A DNA stretch of 64,000 nucleotides, taken from NCBI GenBank assembly GCA_009761415.1, contig QUOL01000003.1, forward strand, positions 124,001 through 188,000, in the 5' to 3' direction. The notes under the pieces are model-generated. The model saw only the letters and a list, made by a program, of their open reading frames with translations, searched no databases and had not been told where the DNA came from. This DNA is from Sarcomyxa edulis. Its lineage: Eukaryota; Basidiomycota; Agaricomycetes; Agaricales; Mycenaceae. Below, piece after piece: positions 11,951 through 22,806 of this stretch. The translations under genes were made by a program, and so were the position numbers. Within the stretch, counting starts at the first letter, position 1. Each line of letters begins with the position of its first letter.

Positions 11951-12982
11951 ATGGATCTTCTCACTCGAGATACTTCGGACGCTTGCCCCAGAATCCCAGA
12001 TCTTCCCTTCGAGCTTGAACGAGACATATTCGAACTCACCGCAAAGGCTCACCCCAAGGAAGCGTTGACTTTAGTACGCGTAGCACGTCGAGTACAGACA
12101 TGGTATGCATCCAACACACCTCTTTGACCAGAACCTTTCCTCACTGCCGCGCATTTCTCATCATAGGATTGAACCTCTCATCTATGAAACCGTCATTTTG
12201 GACTTTCCAATGTCAACTGTCGAGTTCTTCATACGAACGCTTGACTCGAGACCTGCTAGCTTCTTCAGAAGATATGTCAAAAATATCAGCCTCACGAGCA
12301 TCATCACCTTCTCCCAGGCTTCCCGCATTCTATCCGTCTGTACTGGTGCTGCGAATATATCTTGCTGGGCTGGTCCAATCCCGATGAAAAAAAGTCTTCT
12401 GCCCATACTTCGCTCTCATCCGCTACAAAGATTATCCGTCAAGCTCGAAGATATATTGGATCTCACGCCCACTCTCGACTTCAGCCACTCCTTATTCCAG
12501 AACCTGACACATCTTGAAATAGTCAACCCTCCGTCCTCCTACTCTCTTGAGACGCCTAGTCCCATAGATTGGTCAGGACTCCTTCATCTCCCCAACATCA
12601 CGCATCTCGCTTTCGGCGATTTATTCTGCGACCAGCATTTGTATATGGTCCCAGTCTTCGGGGACTTGTTATCGAATTGCGAGTCACTCCAGACGTTGGT
12701 CCTCGTGTCCGATGATGCACTCCTCTCGAATGCTTTGCAGCGAGAGCACAGGTTACACGACTATCGTCTTGTCGCATTACCGTCCTTCCATTTCCCTTAC
12801 CAATACGTCTGCTATTGGGACGCTCTGAGGCAGGGCGAGCCTGATATGTGGGAACGCGCGGATGAAATCAAAGAGCATCTGAATCGAGGTGAGTGTGCCA
12901 TGGCTAGATCTTTGCGGGAAATTCGTTTTGACACCTGCCATGATATCAAGGAGGCCCAGCCATGTGCGCTTTATGCGTTTAG
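11951..12982 (+). CDS. F-box-type protein, copy 2 of tandem pair
   Basis: Paralogue of the preceding gene with the same three-exon layout (11951-12102, 12167-12888, 12951-12982; 301 aa). The F-box-like segment is IPDLPFELERDIFELTAKAH, followed by the shared WIEPLIYETVILDFP block, the LRR-like middle (THLEIVNPPSSY, ITHLAFGDL, SLQTLVLVS) and the conserved LRQGEPDMWERADEIKEHLNR near the end. Most change lies in the middle (lengths and loops), as expected if target recognition diverged after duplication. Read through the last intron, the frame would instead continue to 13019. Role as an SCF adaptor is inferred from the family only. Confidence 0.72.
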
Positions 12983-13321
12983 TATGGCCAACTTGCATTC
13001 TAGCGTAGATAATGTATAATGTTTGGCCCTCCAGTCACTTTTCTTTCGACATAATTCTATCGGACTAGTCTAGGCATCGATTATGATATAGACAGTGATG
13101 TAACCTTGTAAGTAATTAGATTCATATATATGTACGAGCTGCGTATTTCGATGAGCGTTCACTACGCCTAACTCTGCCGCCTTCCTATCAGTGAAGTGTA
13201 TGTTGTATGTGTATCCGTCTATGCCTGGGTATTCGTCCTCCGTCGCCCGCAAAAAAGCAGCACCAGAAAAGTATTCTCCGTCATGTCCTCCCGTCAATGT
13301 GATTCCAGGAGATAATTCTTC
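12983..13321. other. 3' intergenic region
   Basis: Convergent 3' ends of the second F-box gene and the PC-esterase gene. I see no gene, only the right edge of the tandem duplication. Confidence 0.5.
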
Positions 13322-14834
13322 TCAGAGTCGCGGTCCTACTTCGCGCGTAACAAAATGCCAGATGTAGTGTGACCAACCCTCCAGAACACCTGCGCCAGAC
13401 ATTATGTGGAGACAGTCACCCGTCGAGTGCTGAAAGGAAGAATTTACATAAATACGACGAAACTAAGGAAAGAACGGGAAGAACACGAACCGAATCAGGG
13501 CGTAAGCGACCTGGCCGGTCGATGTCTAGGTAATGTATATCCGGAAATGTGGAGACAGATTCCTTGAGTCTCGTTTGAGTCAAAGCGTTGAGAAAAGGCA
13601 TACGAGGGCTAGAGACGAACCTCGAAAACTTGGTTAAACTGCCATATATTGGCCCAGTTATACCAATTCCACACGAACGGATGGATCTTAGTCCACGGCT
13701 CTCTGAAGTTATGACAGTCTTCGTGACCAGGCAGATATGCTCTGACAACAACCTTTCTTCCTGGCCTGCCCCGACCTCGAGGTGCGACATTCAATGCGCT
13801 TTGCACATCGGTTGCCCATTTTTTCATAGCGATCCCGAAGAATTGTATGACGTCTTCAATTCCATACCCCGAATCAGCTTTTGATTCATCTCTGAATCCA
13901 GATAGGAGTGTCGTTGTCCAGTGACCGCCTGTGCTGACAACCATTGTGGCGTAGTTTGCCTCGGGTAATGGTGCGGTAAACATGTCCATGTAATCGCTGG
14001 GACCGAGAGACCAAAAGGCTTCGTCGCTGAAGAGACTGAAGTTTTTGGGTGGGTGGTAAGTTGATCGGTGGAGATTTACGATGTCGTCTTTGTTCAGGAG
14101 CAGGTCGACGCGTCGGAAGGTGATAAGAGGGGTTCCTGAGATGTTGAAACCCGGTGGGAGGGAGAGTTCGTGTATTAGTGGAGACGAAGGGTTGAGATAA
14201 AGGTTCTGGGGCCATGCACGGTCAAAGTAGGGATTTTTGACATAATCGGGGGTGGCGATGACATGGGGGTATAGAAGGCAGGATAGAGAGAAAAAGTGTC
14301 CTTCCGTTATTGAGTCTATTTTGGAAATCAAACTTGTAAGGAAGATTATATAGATAGCAAAGGACAAGACATACCTCCGAGAAGAAGCCATCCACCTCGC
14401 TCGACCAAATCTTTGACCAACTCTTCGCGATTCAATGGTCTAGTATCACAGTCATCACCTGTCACCCACTCCCATGAGCTGACACCTGGAAATCTATCCC
14501 ACTGCTCCTCGTTATCAGCTGCAAGATGCCAATAGTACTCTCTCGAACTTGCACATCCCTCGAAACCCGCGAATTCCAAAGCATCGTCTCTGTTCGTCAT
14601 AGTCGTCTTGTTGGTCCGAGGTTTATATTCCCAGCTCCCAGACGCATAGGCGCTTGGTGCACATTCCGAGTCTCCTGGGCGAGGTAGTAACGGGTATCGA
14701 GACGAGGAGGAAGAGGTGTAGGTGTACCCCACCAAGAGCAGGGTGCATACGATCCCGACCACCAGTAATCGCATGGATACGAGCCGCGGATTTATTGCGG
14801 ACAACATCCTATGAACGATGGCCTTGATTGCCAT
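13322..14834 (-). CDS. PC-esterase (GDS/DxxH) type II membrane protein
   Basis: Predicted Golgi or surface acyl-esterase/acetyltransferase of the SGNH-like PC-esterase group, the fold shared with plant TBL proteins and Cas1-type sugar O-acetyltransferases. Four exons (14375-14834, 13621-14315, 13491-13562, 13322-13429) sum to 444 aa. A signal anchor (MRLLVVGIVCTLLLVGYTYT) precedes a Ser-rich stem. The nucleophile motif GGDSITEGHFFSLS is rebuilt exactly by splicing the first intron. The acid/His pair is near the C-terminus in STGDCLHIMSGAGVLEGW (DxxH as DCLH), then WSHYIWHFV. Both catalytic motifs being present argues for activity. Substrate, probably a polysaccharide or glycoprotein sugar, is not readable from sequence. 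Confidence 0.78.
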
Positions 14835-15089
14835 CAACTCGACCTCCTGGAAAACACAAAAAGTGAGAACAGCAGAAAAAGAGGAAAACTAATGTTGTGG
14901 GGGTGCATCGACATCTATCCCGAGCCGTCCGAAATGGAAATTCAAATTCCATTTTGAGACTTGCCGAATGATCTTCTCATCTGCAGCTTGGACAAATTCT
15001 GAGGTGCGATTAGATTGAAACGACTCCACTCACAGAAGCTAACTCTGAGATTTCGAAACTTGTAACAACTTTCATCCCTCCAGTCATCC

Positions 15090-15968
15090 ATGTCTTCGAC
15101 TAATCACTTTCTAGTTGACCAAGAGGACTGGAAGAAGGCATGTGCCTATTGCTATGCAAAGGACGGAATCCCTCTTCAAACTTGTGCTCAATGTTATAGG
15201 GCACACTATTGCGTACGCATCTGTTTTTCTTGCTTCAGTGCAAGATGCTGACTCTGAGTGGTCAGTCTAAAAACTGACAACTGGCCGAAGCACAGAACCA
15301 TGTGCAAGATGAACAGGGCGCGTCGCGATGCGGTCAAAATTTGGAACTTCTGTAGAAGCAGGGTGCAGCTGGATACATGATTCTCGCAGGTCGAGCTGGA
15401 GAACCCGTTCCTTACACTCTGAAAGAGATGGGTTCCATGCTGGAACGTTGGCTGCAGGTAAGTACTACACGTGAAGGTGCTCGAGTCGACATCTGCTTCT
15501 GATTCATATTTGCTCCAGTTGAATCTTTCGTCTCTCAGAAACGGTGCCATCCACGCCTTAACCCTACAAAGAACGCCAGACCGTATATTCACTGACATGG
15601 TGGTTGTCACCGTGTCACAAAATGTGTTGTCTGCAAGAATGGTTCCTCCACATCTTGTAGCGTCGACCTTCTCCCTCGACACCATTGTGGTATCAACTCT
15701 TGCGGAAACATTCGGTGAAATTCTTCAGGGCAATGTGGCCTATGCGCAGGACCGGGATAATGCTATTTCTGTCATGCTCGAACGGTCTAGGAAATTACGA
15801 GCCCATGGGGCTTCTGGGACACTCTTCATGCTCGTCACATGTGATGACATTGGCCACAGTCAAGTTAGTGGCCTGGAGCTGGATTTCTGGTGGGACGAAG
15901 ATTCATATTCTGTACAAGACGACTGGGAGAAGCTCCTGAGGTCCGAGTTGGCCCTTCGAGCAGCTTAG
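15090..15968 (+). CDS. MYND-type zinc finger protein, finger not intact
   Basis: Starts MSSTNHFLVDQEDWKKACAY and shows the first half of a MYND finger: CAYC, then CAQC, then YRAHYC. The second half is visible about 80 bp on as DNWPKHRTMCK. No ordinary splice joins the two in frame: reading through from TATTGC meets TGA at 15251-15253 and again two codons later, and no donor has the phase needed by the acceptor at ~15270. Downstream, ILAGRAGEPVPYTLKEMG and, after an intron ending CTCCAG at 15520, LNLSSLRNGAIHALTLQRT through to LRSELALRAA follow the pattern of basidiomycete MYND proteins. Either one unusual splice is used, or the finger is broken (pseudogene or sequence error). Function unknown; such fingers usually bind proteins. 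Confidence 0.5.
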
Positions 15969-16326
15969 AAGAGCCGTAGAGCCTGAGAGGAAATCTGAAC
16001 CAGGCTGTACTTGTCGTCGCGGCTGTGATATAAATTGTGGTGCGGATTTGTGTCCAACTATAACGCACTCACTTATTCATTCGTTAACAAAGTGCGAGTC
16101 CCGATAACAAGACACTGTACATACCTACGGAAACTCTTCCGAATCGGCCATATTTGGACCAGTACTATAGCTTCCGATCAATCGTTCGCTGAGCGCTGGC
16201 AGCCTGAGAAAACAAGCACTTGTCTTCCTGGTACACATGTTGATGGAGGACGCCCGTGTGTGAACACTGAATCAATGGTCGCCTTCAGTCCTCGTCTCTC
16301 TAGTATCTTGGCCCTTTACCCCATCG
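15969..16326. other. intergenic, no gene seen
   Basis: Short region between two plus-strand genes, serving as 3' end of the MYND gene and promoter of the membrane protein. No motif I can name. Confidence 0.45.
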
Positions 16327-17392
16327 ATGGCCTCTATATTCGGTCCTGGGACTCTCATAGTGGACGATGGCGACCCTAGTATCCAGTATACATGCAGTAA
16401 TGGTCAATCGTGGACCATTGGAGGCATTCCAGGTCGCGAGATCGATGGTACTACCCATGGCACAAGTAGCGCTGCTTGCAAGATCAATTATACATTCTTT
16501 GGTACGCCTACTAGTAATGTGTATATCTCGTGCACCACATACTGACTGTATATGTATCTTGATGGCAGGTAGTTCCATACGAGTGTACGGGACTATCCCA
16601 GGGTACCATGATACCACACCAGTTGCAGGCGAAGGCGCCGTCTCTGGATACTACCTTGATAATTCGACCACGCCATCTCAGATCTTCGTCGCGACTCCCC
16701 GCCAAGATACTCTCTTCCAACAGATTTTCTTCCAGTCACCTAACATGTCTGACGGTACACATTCTCTTACAATCACTCTTTTTGACGATACCTTCGTGGA
16801 TGATACTCTTGGCTACTGGGTCGATTTCTTCGTCATTACACCTGGAGTTTCGGTCAGCGGTGTCTCACAGACAATTGCTCGTACCTCCACTACCACTCTT
16901 CTCCCTACTGTGACACCCGTGAAGAAGTCGTCGAGAACCACGGGGTCCATATTAGGCGCTGACATCGGCCCTGCCATAGTAGGAGGTTTGCTATTGCTGG
17001 GAACGGTGATGATATATGGCCCGCGCTTATGGAGGCGAATCAAGAGTCGACGCCGTCATCTTCAAATGGACTCGAGTGATCATGGTACGACCCTACTTCT
17101 CAATGTGCATTCGCATGTATCGTTGACGTCTACAACTCAAACTCTGTCTGCAGTGCCGACACGGGAGACAGCTCAAATCGCGCCTCTTAGTACTCCCAAC
17201 ATCGACGAAGTTTCTCCATCCAGACCTGCGAACCTCTTCACTGAGTCTGACAGAGGGCTAGTCTTGGAACTTGGAGCAAGACCTGATTCACCGCCGCCTC
17301 CCCCACCAGTCCCTACGTCTTCTATACCTGTCAACCCATTCACTTCTACCAGTCCTCATGATGCTATAGAAGAAGTTGCCCGAGATCCTTGA
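16327..17392 (+). CDS. beta-sandwich single-pass membrane protein
   Basis: Member of a basidiomycete family with a lectin-like beta-sandwich ectodomain, one membrane helix and a disordered tail; function unknown, surface glycan or ligand binding is plausible. Exons 16327-16501 and 16569-17392 give 332 aa. The ectodomain shows LIVDDGDPSIQY, CKINYTFFGSSIRVYGTIPG, YYLDN and LGYWVDFFVITPG; the helix is GPAIVGGLLLLGTVMIYGP followed by RLWRRIKSRRR. A third intron (17085-17153, GTACGA...TGCAG, 69 nt) fits the usual place just after the basic anchor and is a multiple of three without a stop; removing it gives 309 aa. No clear signal peptide, only a short N-terminus before the first strand. Paralogous to the gene at 55451. 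Confidence 0.72.
17085..17153 (+). other. optional in-frame intron (69 nt)
   Basis: GT...AG segment of 69 nt after HLQMDSSDHG, open in frame and a multiple of three, so both retained and spliced forms encode protein. Retention adds a Thr/Leu-rich 23-residue insert to the cytoplasmic tail. Confidence 0.45.
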
Positions 17393-17733
17393 GCTCTGGG
17401 GTCGGTCGCAGGAATTTCGTATAGGTTCTGAATTCGTCGCATCAATATTTATTACAGTTGTCGAAATGGGTTGTTTTCATTGATAGGTTAAACATCGTTA
17501 CTTCTATGGAGCTAAGCAAGGAGCAGAAAGATTCTTTCCTGAGGACCGCATGAAGACAGGGATGGCGACTCGAGATTTTTCTTTTGAGTATCCGTGACCG
17601 CATGTTTTTGCCTGATTTGCATGCCCATGGTGTATAGGTCGTCTTGTATTTTTCTTCGACGCCAACGATATATCGAATCCTTTGAGTGGACCCAAGGCAT
17701 CTGGCAAGGTCCGAAAATGAAGAGTGCTGAGAC
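17393..17733. other. intergenic, no gene seen
   Basis: Lies between the convergent 3' ends of the membrane protein and the small minus-strand gene. Short overlapping frames only. Confidence 0.45.
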
Positions 17734-18361
17734 TCACTCTGATACCATTCCAATGGGGGTGAGATTCGAGTCATTCGACTCCAACCTGTAGGCGCTCTCG
17801 TCGATAGGATAAGCTTCTTCGTCAGAAGTAAAAGAATGAACGAGCATCAAAGGCGAGAGCCAGATAGTACCTGGACCATAAGGAGCTTCGCATAACTGCA
17901 AAAGTAGAAGATCAAGCAGTTGCGACAATACTCACTGGCATTACTGTGACAACTGGCATTCCAGACCCGGGCATGGACTCGGGAGAAACAAAGTTTTCAA
18001 CGTCTCTCTGCGTGTTGATCTTGAGTTTGACCCCCCGTCTCCAGAACGACGTCTATCGTCAAGGTATGCTCAGATACTGCTATTTTCTGTGATTAGAGCG
18101 TGTCATTAGACAAATATGATACTACGCACCCGGTAATCCGCAACTGCTGCCTCAAATCCTTGCTTACCTGCCGAGTTTAACATAAACTGCGCGTTTCTCC
18201 ATCCGTACGAGCTGTCAGAGTCGGAAGACGTTCCTCTTAGTTCATCAACACTGCTGAATCAAAGCTGCTATACATTGGATTAGTATCGAAAGTCTGCCTC
18301 ACCTAGACTGAGGCTACATACCAGCTGTTAGTAGCGTAAATACGATGATACGATGTCTCAT
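17734..18361 (-). CDS. small protein of unknown function
   Basis: Not recognised. The last part is well supported: TSFWRRGVKLKINTQRDVEN followed by FVSPESMPGSGMPVVTVMP, then after an intron (GTGAGT...TTGCAG) LCEAPYGPGTIWLSPLMLVH and the end NDSNLTPIGMVSE. Upstream, SSDSDSSYGWRNAQFMLNSA and KQGFEAAVADYR form another open exon in the matching phase. The likely first exon begins MRHRIIVFTLLTA (ATG at 18361), a short hydrophobic signal-like start. However, its splice into the second exon is one base out of phase, so either a small exon is missed or the gene starts elsewhere. A secreted protein is possible but unproven. Confidence 0.42.
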
Positions 18362-18496
18362 TGAAGCACAGCCATGTGGGACTGCGGCGGGATCTTGTTG
18401 AGGTCAGGCTATTCTTCTCTTGGCAGTGCGAATGCGGAGTGGCCAGATCGACAACCGCTTCGAATTTAAGAATTCACAAGTCTGCTTCAATCCACC

Positions 18497-21273
18497 ATGT
18501 CCTCTTCGTCGTCTGCGTTGGCGTCGGCCACAAGCAGCGCCGCAGCAGCAACGAGCTCGTCGGCCACAAAGACGCTGTCCGCCGGTTCCAATCTCAAGGT
18601 TGCTCAACTTCCCCGATGTCCCGCGGTGCGATACTCACTTGTACACTGATAGGTCGTCGGGATCATACTGGCCGTCGTCAGCGGGCTGCTCATAGGCTCT
18701 AGCTTTGTATTCAAGAAGAAAGGTCTACTCCGCTCGCAGGCCGGGCATGTAGCTGGCGAGGGCGTTGCATATCTCAAATCTGTGAGTATACCTGCTTTCA
18801 TGTGCGCTTTCTATATCTACTAAACCTTTATTTGCGTTAGCCATTATGGTGGCTGGGTATGAGCAGTGCGTACACAACTATCTGGCTCATCTGTGGAACG
18901 TGCGTTGATGATCATTGTGGCAGTGATGATTCTGGGCGAGCTATGCAACTTTGCAGGTGCGCACTACTCTCTATGGTAATCAAAGCCTATCTCTAACGCG
19001 CCGTCATATATTATCTAGCATACGCTTTTGTGGAAGCACTCGTCGTGACTCCCCTGGGAGCCCTTTCAGTCGTTATTTGTGCAATTCTTTCATCCATTTT
19101 CCTCAAGGAGACTCTTAGCTTCTTCGGCTGGCTTGGTTGCGCTCTATGTATCGTGAGTACCGCTTTATACCCTCAATTCCATCTGTCCAACGCCATTCGT
19201 CCTTGCAGCTCGGCTCTGTAATAATAGCCCTGAACGGGCCCACAGAAGCCTCCGTCGGTCAAATCAAAGAATTTCAAAAACTATTCCTCGCTCCTGGATT
19301 CCTTTCATACGCAGGTGTACTCATTGCAGCTGCACTCACCATCATTTTCTACTTCGGGCCCAGGTACGAGTGGCATGTCCTCAGAGAATTACAGGATTGA
19401 CTGATGCTGTGTTCGCTTTTAGGTATGGCAAAAAGAGCATGCTGTGGTACATTTTCGTATGCAGTATGATCGGCGGTATCAGTGTCAGTGTTACTACTGG
19501 TCTCGGAGCTGCAATAGTGCAGACCGCTCTTGGCGATAACCAGGTGAGAGTTTATCTGAATCTTGGGTCGCTCTGTGTATTCATCACCGAATTGCTAGTT
19601 CAAATACTGGTTCATGTATTTCTTGATGGCGTTCGTCATCGTGACTCTCCGTACGCCGTGTCTCTCACTGTGTCTACTCTCTATTGAACGGCTATTCCAG
19701 TCACCGAGGTGTATTACTTGAATATGGCACTAGCATTATTTAATACTGGTGAGCTTGTTGCCTTGATTCACATTTCAATAGTAGACTTGCTAACTTCAGC
19801 TGAATAGCTATGGGTAATGTTTCTGCTTCTCTCTTCCTCGTATTCTTGCTGACAGATCTCGATTCACAGTCACCCCCACGTACTATGTTATCTGTGAGGC
19901 CCAATTGACTAAACACTCTGTCCACCCCACTAAACTCTGATCATCTAGTTACCTTCTTCTCGATGGTGACTACCATCGTAGGTATTTCTGATTATCCTAT
20001 GTCAAACCGCTCACCCAGTCATCGTGTCCAGGTCCTATTCCAAGGTCTCAAATCTTCCGTTTCACAAATCATCACACTAGTCATGGGTTTCCTGGTCATC
20101 TGTCTTGGAATCACAATCCTCCAGATGTCCAAAGTGGACCCAGTCACCTTATCCAAACTCGACCGACGCTCAACCATCCTCCTCGAAGCCGCTCGTGCAA
20201 ACACAGAAATATTAGATGAAAAAGGCGCTATTGGTGTTGAAGATCCGGGGATGGATGCACTCCGAGGATCTTTCGGAACAGTCGGGAGTATCATTAGGGC
20301 GAGGAGCGCTAGGAGGTTGAGTCAGAGTAGTAGTATGGGGATGAGGACGAGGCCATCCACTGGCATCTCGTTCCGAGACCGACCGCCAGGCGCGGCTGCT
20401 CCTTACGATTCTGGCGACTGGACGGATCGTGAATTGACCACTAGCCCTCCTGCTGCGAATGCGCAACTGGCAGGTATACGGCGGCATCAACTGTACGATG
20501 CGCCTGTGCCGAGAGATCTGGAGGCAGGGTCGATGAAGAGTCCTTCGTTAGCGGAGTCGGCGTCGGGCGGGCAGTTGGTTGGGAAACGACAAACGATCAA
20601 ATTCGACAATGAGGAAATCGTACACCAATATCACCCACCAGGGACGGGAGACGATACGGCTACGCATGAACACCGAAGCGTTCTGCTTTCTCCTGGCCAT
20701 GGGGAGTACCCGCCACCGCAGAGACAACCTACAACAGGGACGAGTCTAAGTACGATTTCCGCTACGGATTCACAACTGGGGCTGGATACTCCAATAGTGA
20801 GTCCCGGAGGAAGCGTTCGTCAACTGCAACAGCAACAGATTCCAGTACCTCCGCGATTCCAAATGGAGCATGAAGTGCACAGTGCGCCTCCGACGATGGG
20901 TTCGCGATTCGTGCGTCCTGTTCCTGGACGCACTGATTCGAGAGACGTGTTTTCTCATTCGAAATTGTCGAATAACGAGACGTTGTTGTCGTTCCCGAGT
21001 GTTACGGATTCTGCACGGAGTCAGAATTGGGATATCGTGAATGGGAGCGATTCAAGTGTGGATGAGAACGGGAAGAAGGAGAAGGAGAGGGGACGGTCGC
21101 CGAAGAAACACCAGAAGTATCCGAAAGGGGCTGGGGAGGATGATAGGGAAGAGAGTGTTAGTTTGTGGCAACAGGGGGAGGATAGGGATTCGTCAACGGA
21201 GTCCCTCGTCGAGTTGCCACCAAGTGGTGGGATTAGACTGGTTCAGTCTGGTTCTTCGGGGGCGAGGTTTTGA
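18497..21273 (+). CDS. NIPA-type magnesium transporter with long tail
   Basis: Polytopic membrane transporter of the NIPA (DUF803) family, which moves Mg2+ and probably other divalent cations. Signature segments in order: VGIILAVVSGLLIGSSFVFK, KKKG, PLWWLGMSMMILGELCNF, AAYAFVEALVVTPLGALSV, FFGWLGCALCILGSVIIALN, YVIFTFFSMVTTIVLFQGLK and VMGFLVICLGITILQMSK. At least nine introns, mostly 45-65 nt, interrupt the membrane region. One exon (19808-19813) is only 6 nt and supplies part of the conserved FNTAMVTP segment. ATG 18497 has a good context (CACCATG) and a Ser/Ala-rich start. After the last helix comes a ~390-residue disordered tail absent from animal NIPAs. It ends in acidic/basic patches (KKEKERGRSPKKHQK) and could carry regulation or sorting signals. 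Confidence 0.9.
19808..19813 (+). other. 6-nt microexon of the NIPA gene
   Basis: CTATGG lies between an intron ending GCTGAATAG (19749-19807, donor GTGAGC) and one starting GTAATG and ending TTCACAG (19814-19869). Joined, it reads AAT ACT GCT ATG GTC ACC CCC, i.e. NTAMVTP, matching the FNTAVVTP-type segment of NIPA proteins. Skipping keeps frame and loses two residues. Confidence 0.8.
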
Positions 21274-21588
21274 TTTTTCTGGTCTTCCTTCCTCTCTCGT
21301 GTACGTATATATCCCTCCTCCCTCACTCTTTTCCTCCCTATGGACGCTCGGAGCTCAGTGTATGTTAAGGTGACATATCATGCGTGTAGAGATGTATAAT
21401 GTATGCCGAGCTTCCATTGGCTTTGGAATGATTGATGGACTAGTAACCTAAGCAGTGCAGCTCGCGAGCATACATATACCATACCCTTTGTTACATATTA
21501 TCTATTTGTTTGTACAGGACCTTGTCCATTATTATTACCTCTGCTTATGATACACTACGCCCTTGATTGCAGCTGGTTTTTCAAGGTG
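21274..21588. other. 3' intergenic region
   Basis: Shared 3' flank of the convergent NIPA and GT25 genes. CT-rich at the left, otherwise featureless. Confidence 0.45.
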
Positions 21589-22776
21589 TCAAGTTCCAAA
21601 CACACCGTGAACAAGCTTTTCCCGCCATTGACTGCCTTTTCCCTGCATCACGTCGCTGCTTCCGATTTTCCTCTGCACTACGACGCTGGGAACGACGGAG
21701 TAGCTCTTCAGCCTCCCGCTCAAGACAAGCCACGAAAATGCTTGATCTAAGGCACGAGAATACGCGAAGAGAGGGTATAAGAGGTGAAGGAGAAGTCGAC
21801 GAGCTCCGCGTCGCGATAGGACATACGCATGTGTGCATTTCGGGGCGTATGATGGGTGTAGACGGGTAATAGATAGATTTAATGAATCGGATGTGTGTTC
21901 CAGGGCTGGATGATGGGATTCGTTCGACCAACAATGGCCTGGAGTTTGAGAGTGTATGAGTTTAGATTTCGCGGGAGGGGTATGAAACATACCGAGGAAC
22001 ACGATGTCCCAATCGTGTGGTAAAAGGTTCCAAAGCCCGTCCAGCCTCTTTTGGATATCCTGTTCCATATCGACATCGTCTTCCAAGATGATCGTCGCCT
22101 CGTGATTGTCTCCCTGAGGTGCATTCGCGACGCGTCGGATGACTTCCAGATGAGATTTCCAGCACGCGATCCTTCCCAGTGAGAGCAACTTGAATGGTGG
22201 TAACATCAAACTATACGGTGGGATGACGTCGTTTTCTGTAACGCAGGTCAGAGGAGGCGACAAGGACGAGGATTCATTATTCGAGAATATCCATAGATCA
22301 GAGCCAGAATGAGGAATGAGTTCGTCTGAAGCTGTTATCGTGTCGATATTTTCCGGCCAAAAGGAAGACGTAGAATCGGAGGTGTTTCCAGGTCGTCTGA
22401 TAGTACTAGTGTCATTGCGCAGAGATCTAACATGTTGCAGTATCTTGGAGACCAGGGCTTCCTGTGATCCCGTAGCATCGATGTAGGTCCAGTCCAGCCT
22501 AAGTGCAGCGCGTAGTACGTCCATCTGCTCGCGTCGATCTGTGCGATGAGGCAGTGAGACAACATAGGTCCGAGACTTGGAAGGTAGAAGACTGCTAGAC
22601 GACAATGAGACAGGTACTTGATGGGTGCCAGGTTTAGGCCATAGAGAAGTTGGCACTTCAAGCAATGTCGCGAAATTGAGTCCTATGATGTTTCGTACAG
22701 TGCAAAACAAGAACAACACGGCGGCTGCACCGTAAATGAGGATATTCCACTGTCGAGTCGATATCGTTTGGGGCAT
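21589..22776 (-). CDS. GT25-family glycosyltransferase, membrane anchored
   Basis: Type II membrane glycosyltransferase of family GT25 (galactosyltransferase-like, related to LPS-biosynthesis and collagen-modifying enzymes), probably Golgi. The start MPQTIST is followed by the anchor [20 protein letters not shown]25 blocks: [20 protein letters not shown] near the catalytic-domain start, [30 protein letters not shown] (acidic DDVD motif expected to bind the metal and sugar nucleotide), DIVFLGHCW and [18 protein letters not shown] 54-nt intron (21939-21992, GTATGT...CTCCAG) is needed for FLG-HCWSNE; it has no stop and is a multiple of three. Spliced length 377 aa. The same frame stays open upstream to ~23034 inside the divergent gene, but the anchor argues for ATG 22776. 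Confidence 0.82.
   Translation of the reverse strand: MPQTISTRQWNILIYGAAAVLFLFCTVRNIIGLNFATLLEVPTSLWPKPGTHQVPVSLSSSSLLPSKSRTYVVSLPHRTDRREQMDVLRAALRLDWTYIDATGSQEALVSKILQHVRSLRNDTSTIRRPGNTSDSTSSFWPENIDTITASDELIPHSGSDLWIFSNNESSSLSPPLTCVTENDVIPPYSLMLPPFKLLSLGRIACWKSHLEVIRRVANAPQGDNHEATIILEDDVDMEQDIQKRLDGLWNLLPHDWDIVFLGMFHTPPAKSKLIHSQTPGHCWSNESHHPALEHTSDSLNLSITRLHPSYAPKCTHAYVLSRRGARRLLLHLLYPLFAYSRALDQAFSWLVLSGRLKSYSVVPSVVVQRKIGSSDVMQGKGSQWREKLVHGVFGT
21939..21992 (-). other. 54-nt intron, stopless and in frame
   Basis: Intron in the GT25 gene with consensus donor GTATGT and acceptor CTCCAG. Retention would insert 18 residues between FLG and HCWSNE without changing frame, so read-through protein is possible. 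Confidence 0.6.
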
Positions 22777-22806
22777 ATCAGAACAAGAGATGAAGCGAGC
22801 GAGATC
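22777..22806. promoter_or_regulatory. 30-bp divergent intergenic region
   Basis: The start codons of the GT25 gene (minus strand, 22774-22776) and the cis-prenyltransferase gene (22807-22809) are separated by 30 bp. Core promoter elements of each gene must overlap the other gene's transcribed or coding sequence, or an alternative start must be used. Confidence 0.55.

Larger units (their letters stand above)
9640..13130. repeat. tandem duplication, two ~1.75-kb units
   Basis: Unit 1 (about 9640-11335) and unit 2 (about 11340-13130) each carry upstream remnant sequence, an F-box-type gene and a 3' flank containing TAAGTAAT followed by AGA-TC (about 11321 and 13109). Coding parts remain clearly alignable while flanks have diverged, so the duplication is not recent. 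Boundaries are estimates by eye. Confidence 0.65.

Noticed and set aside
18031..18036. Apparent frameshift at a run of six C in the small gene at 17734-18361
   Set aside because: Using the acceptor GACGATAG just upstream gives an open, in-phase exon (TSFWRRGVKLKIN), so no frameshift is needed.
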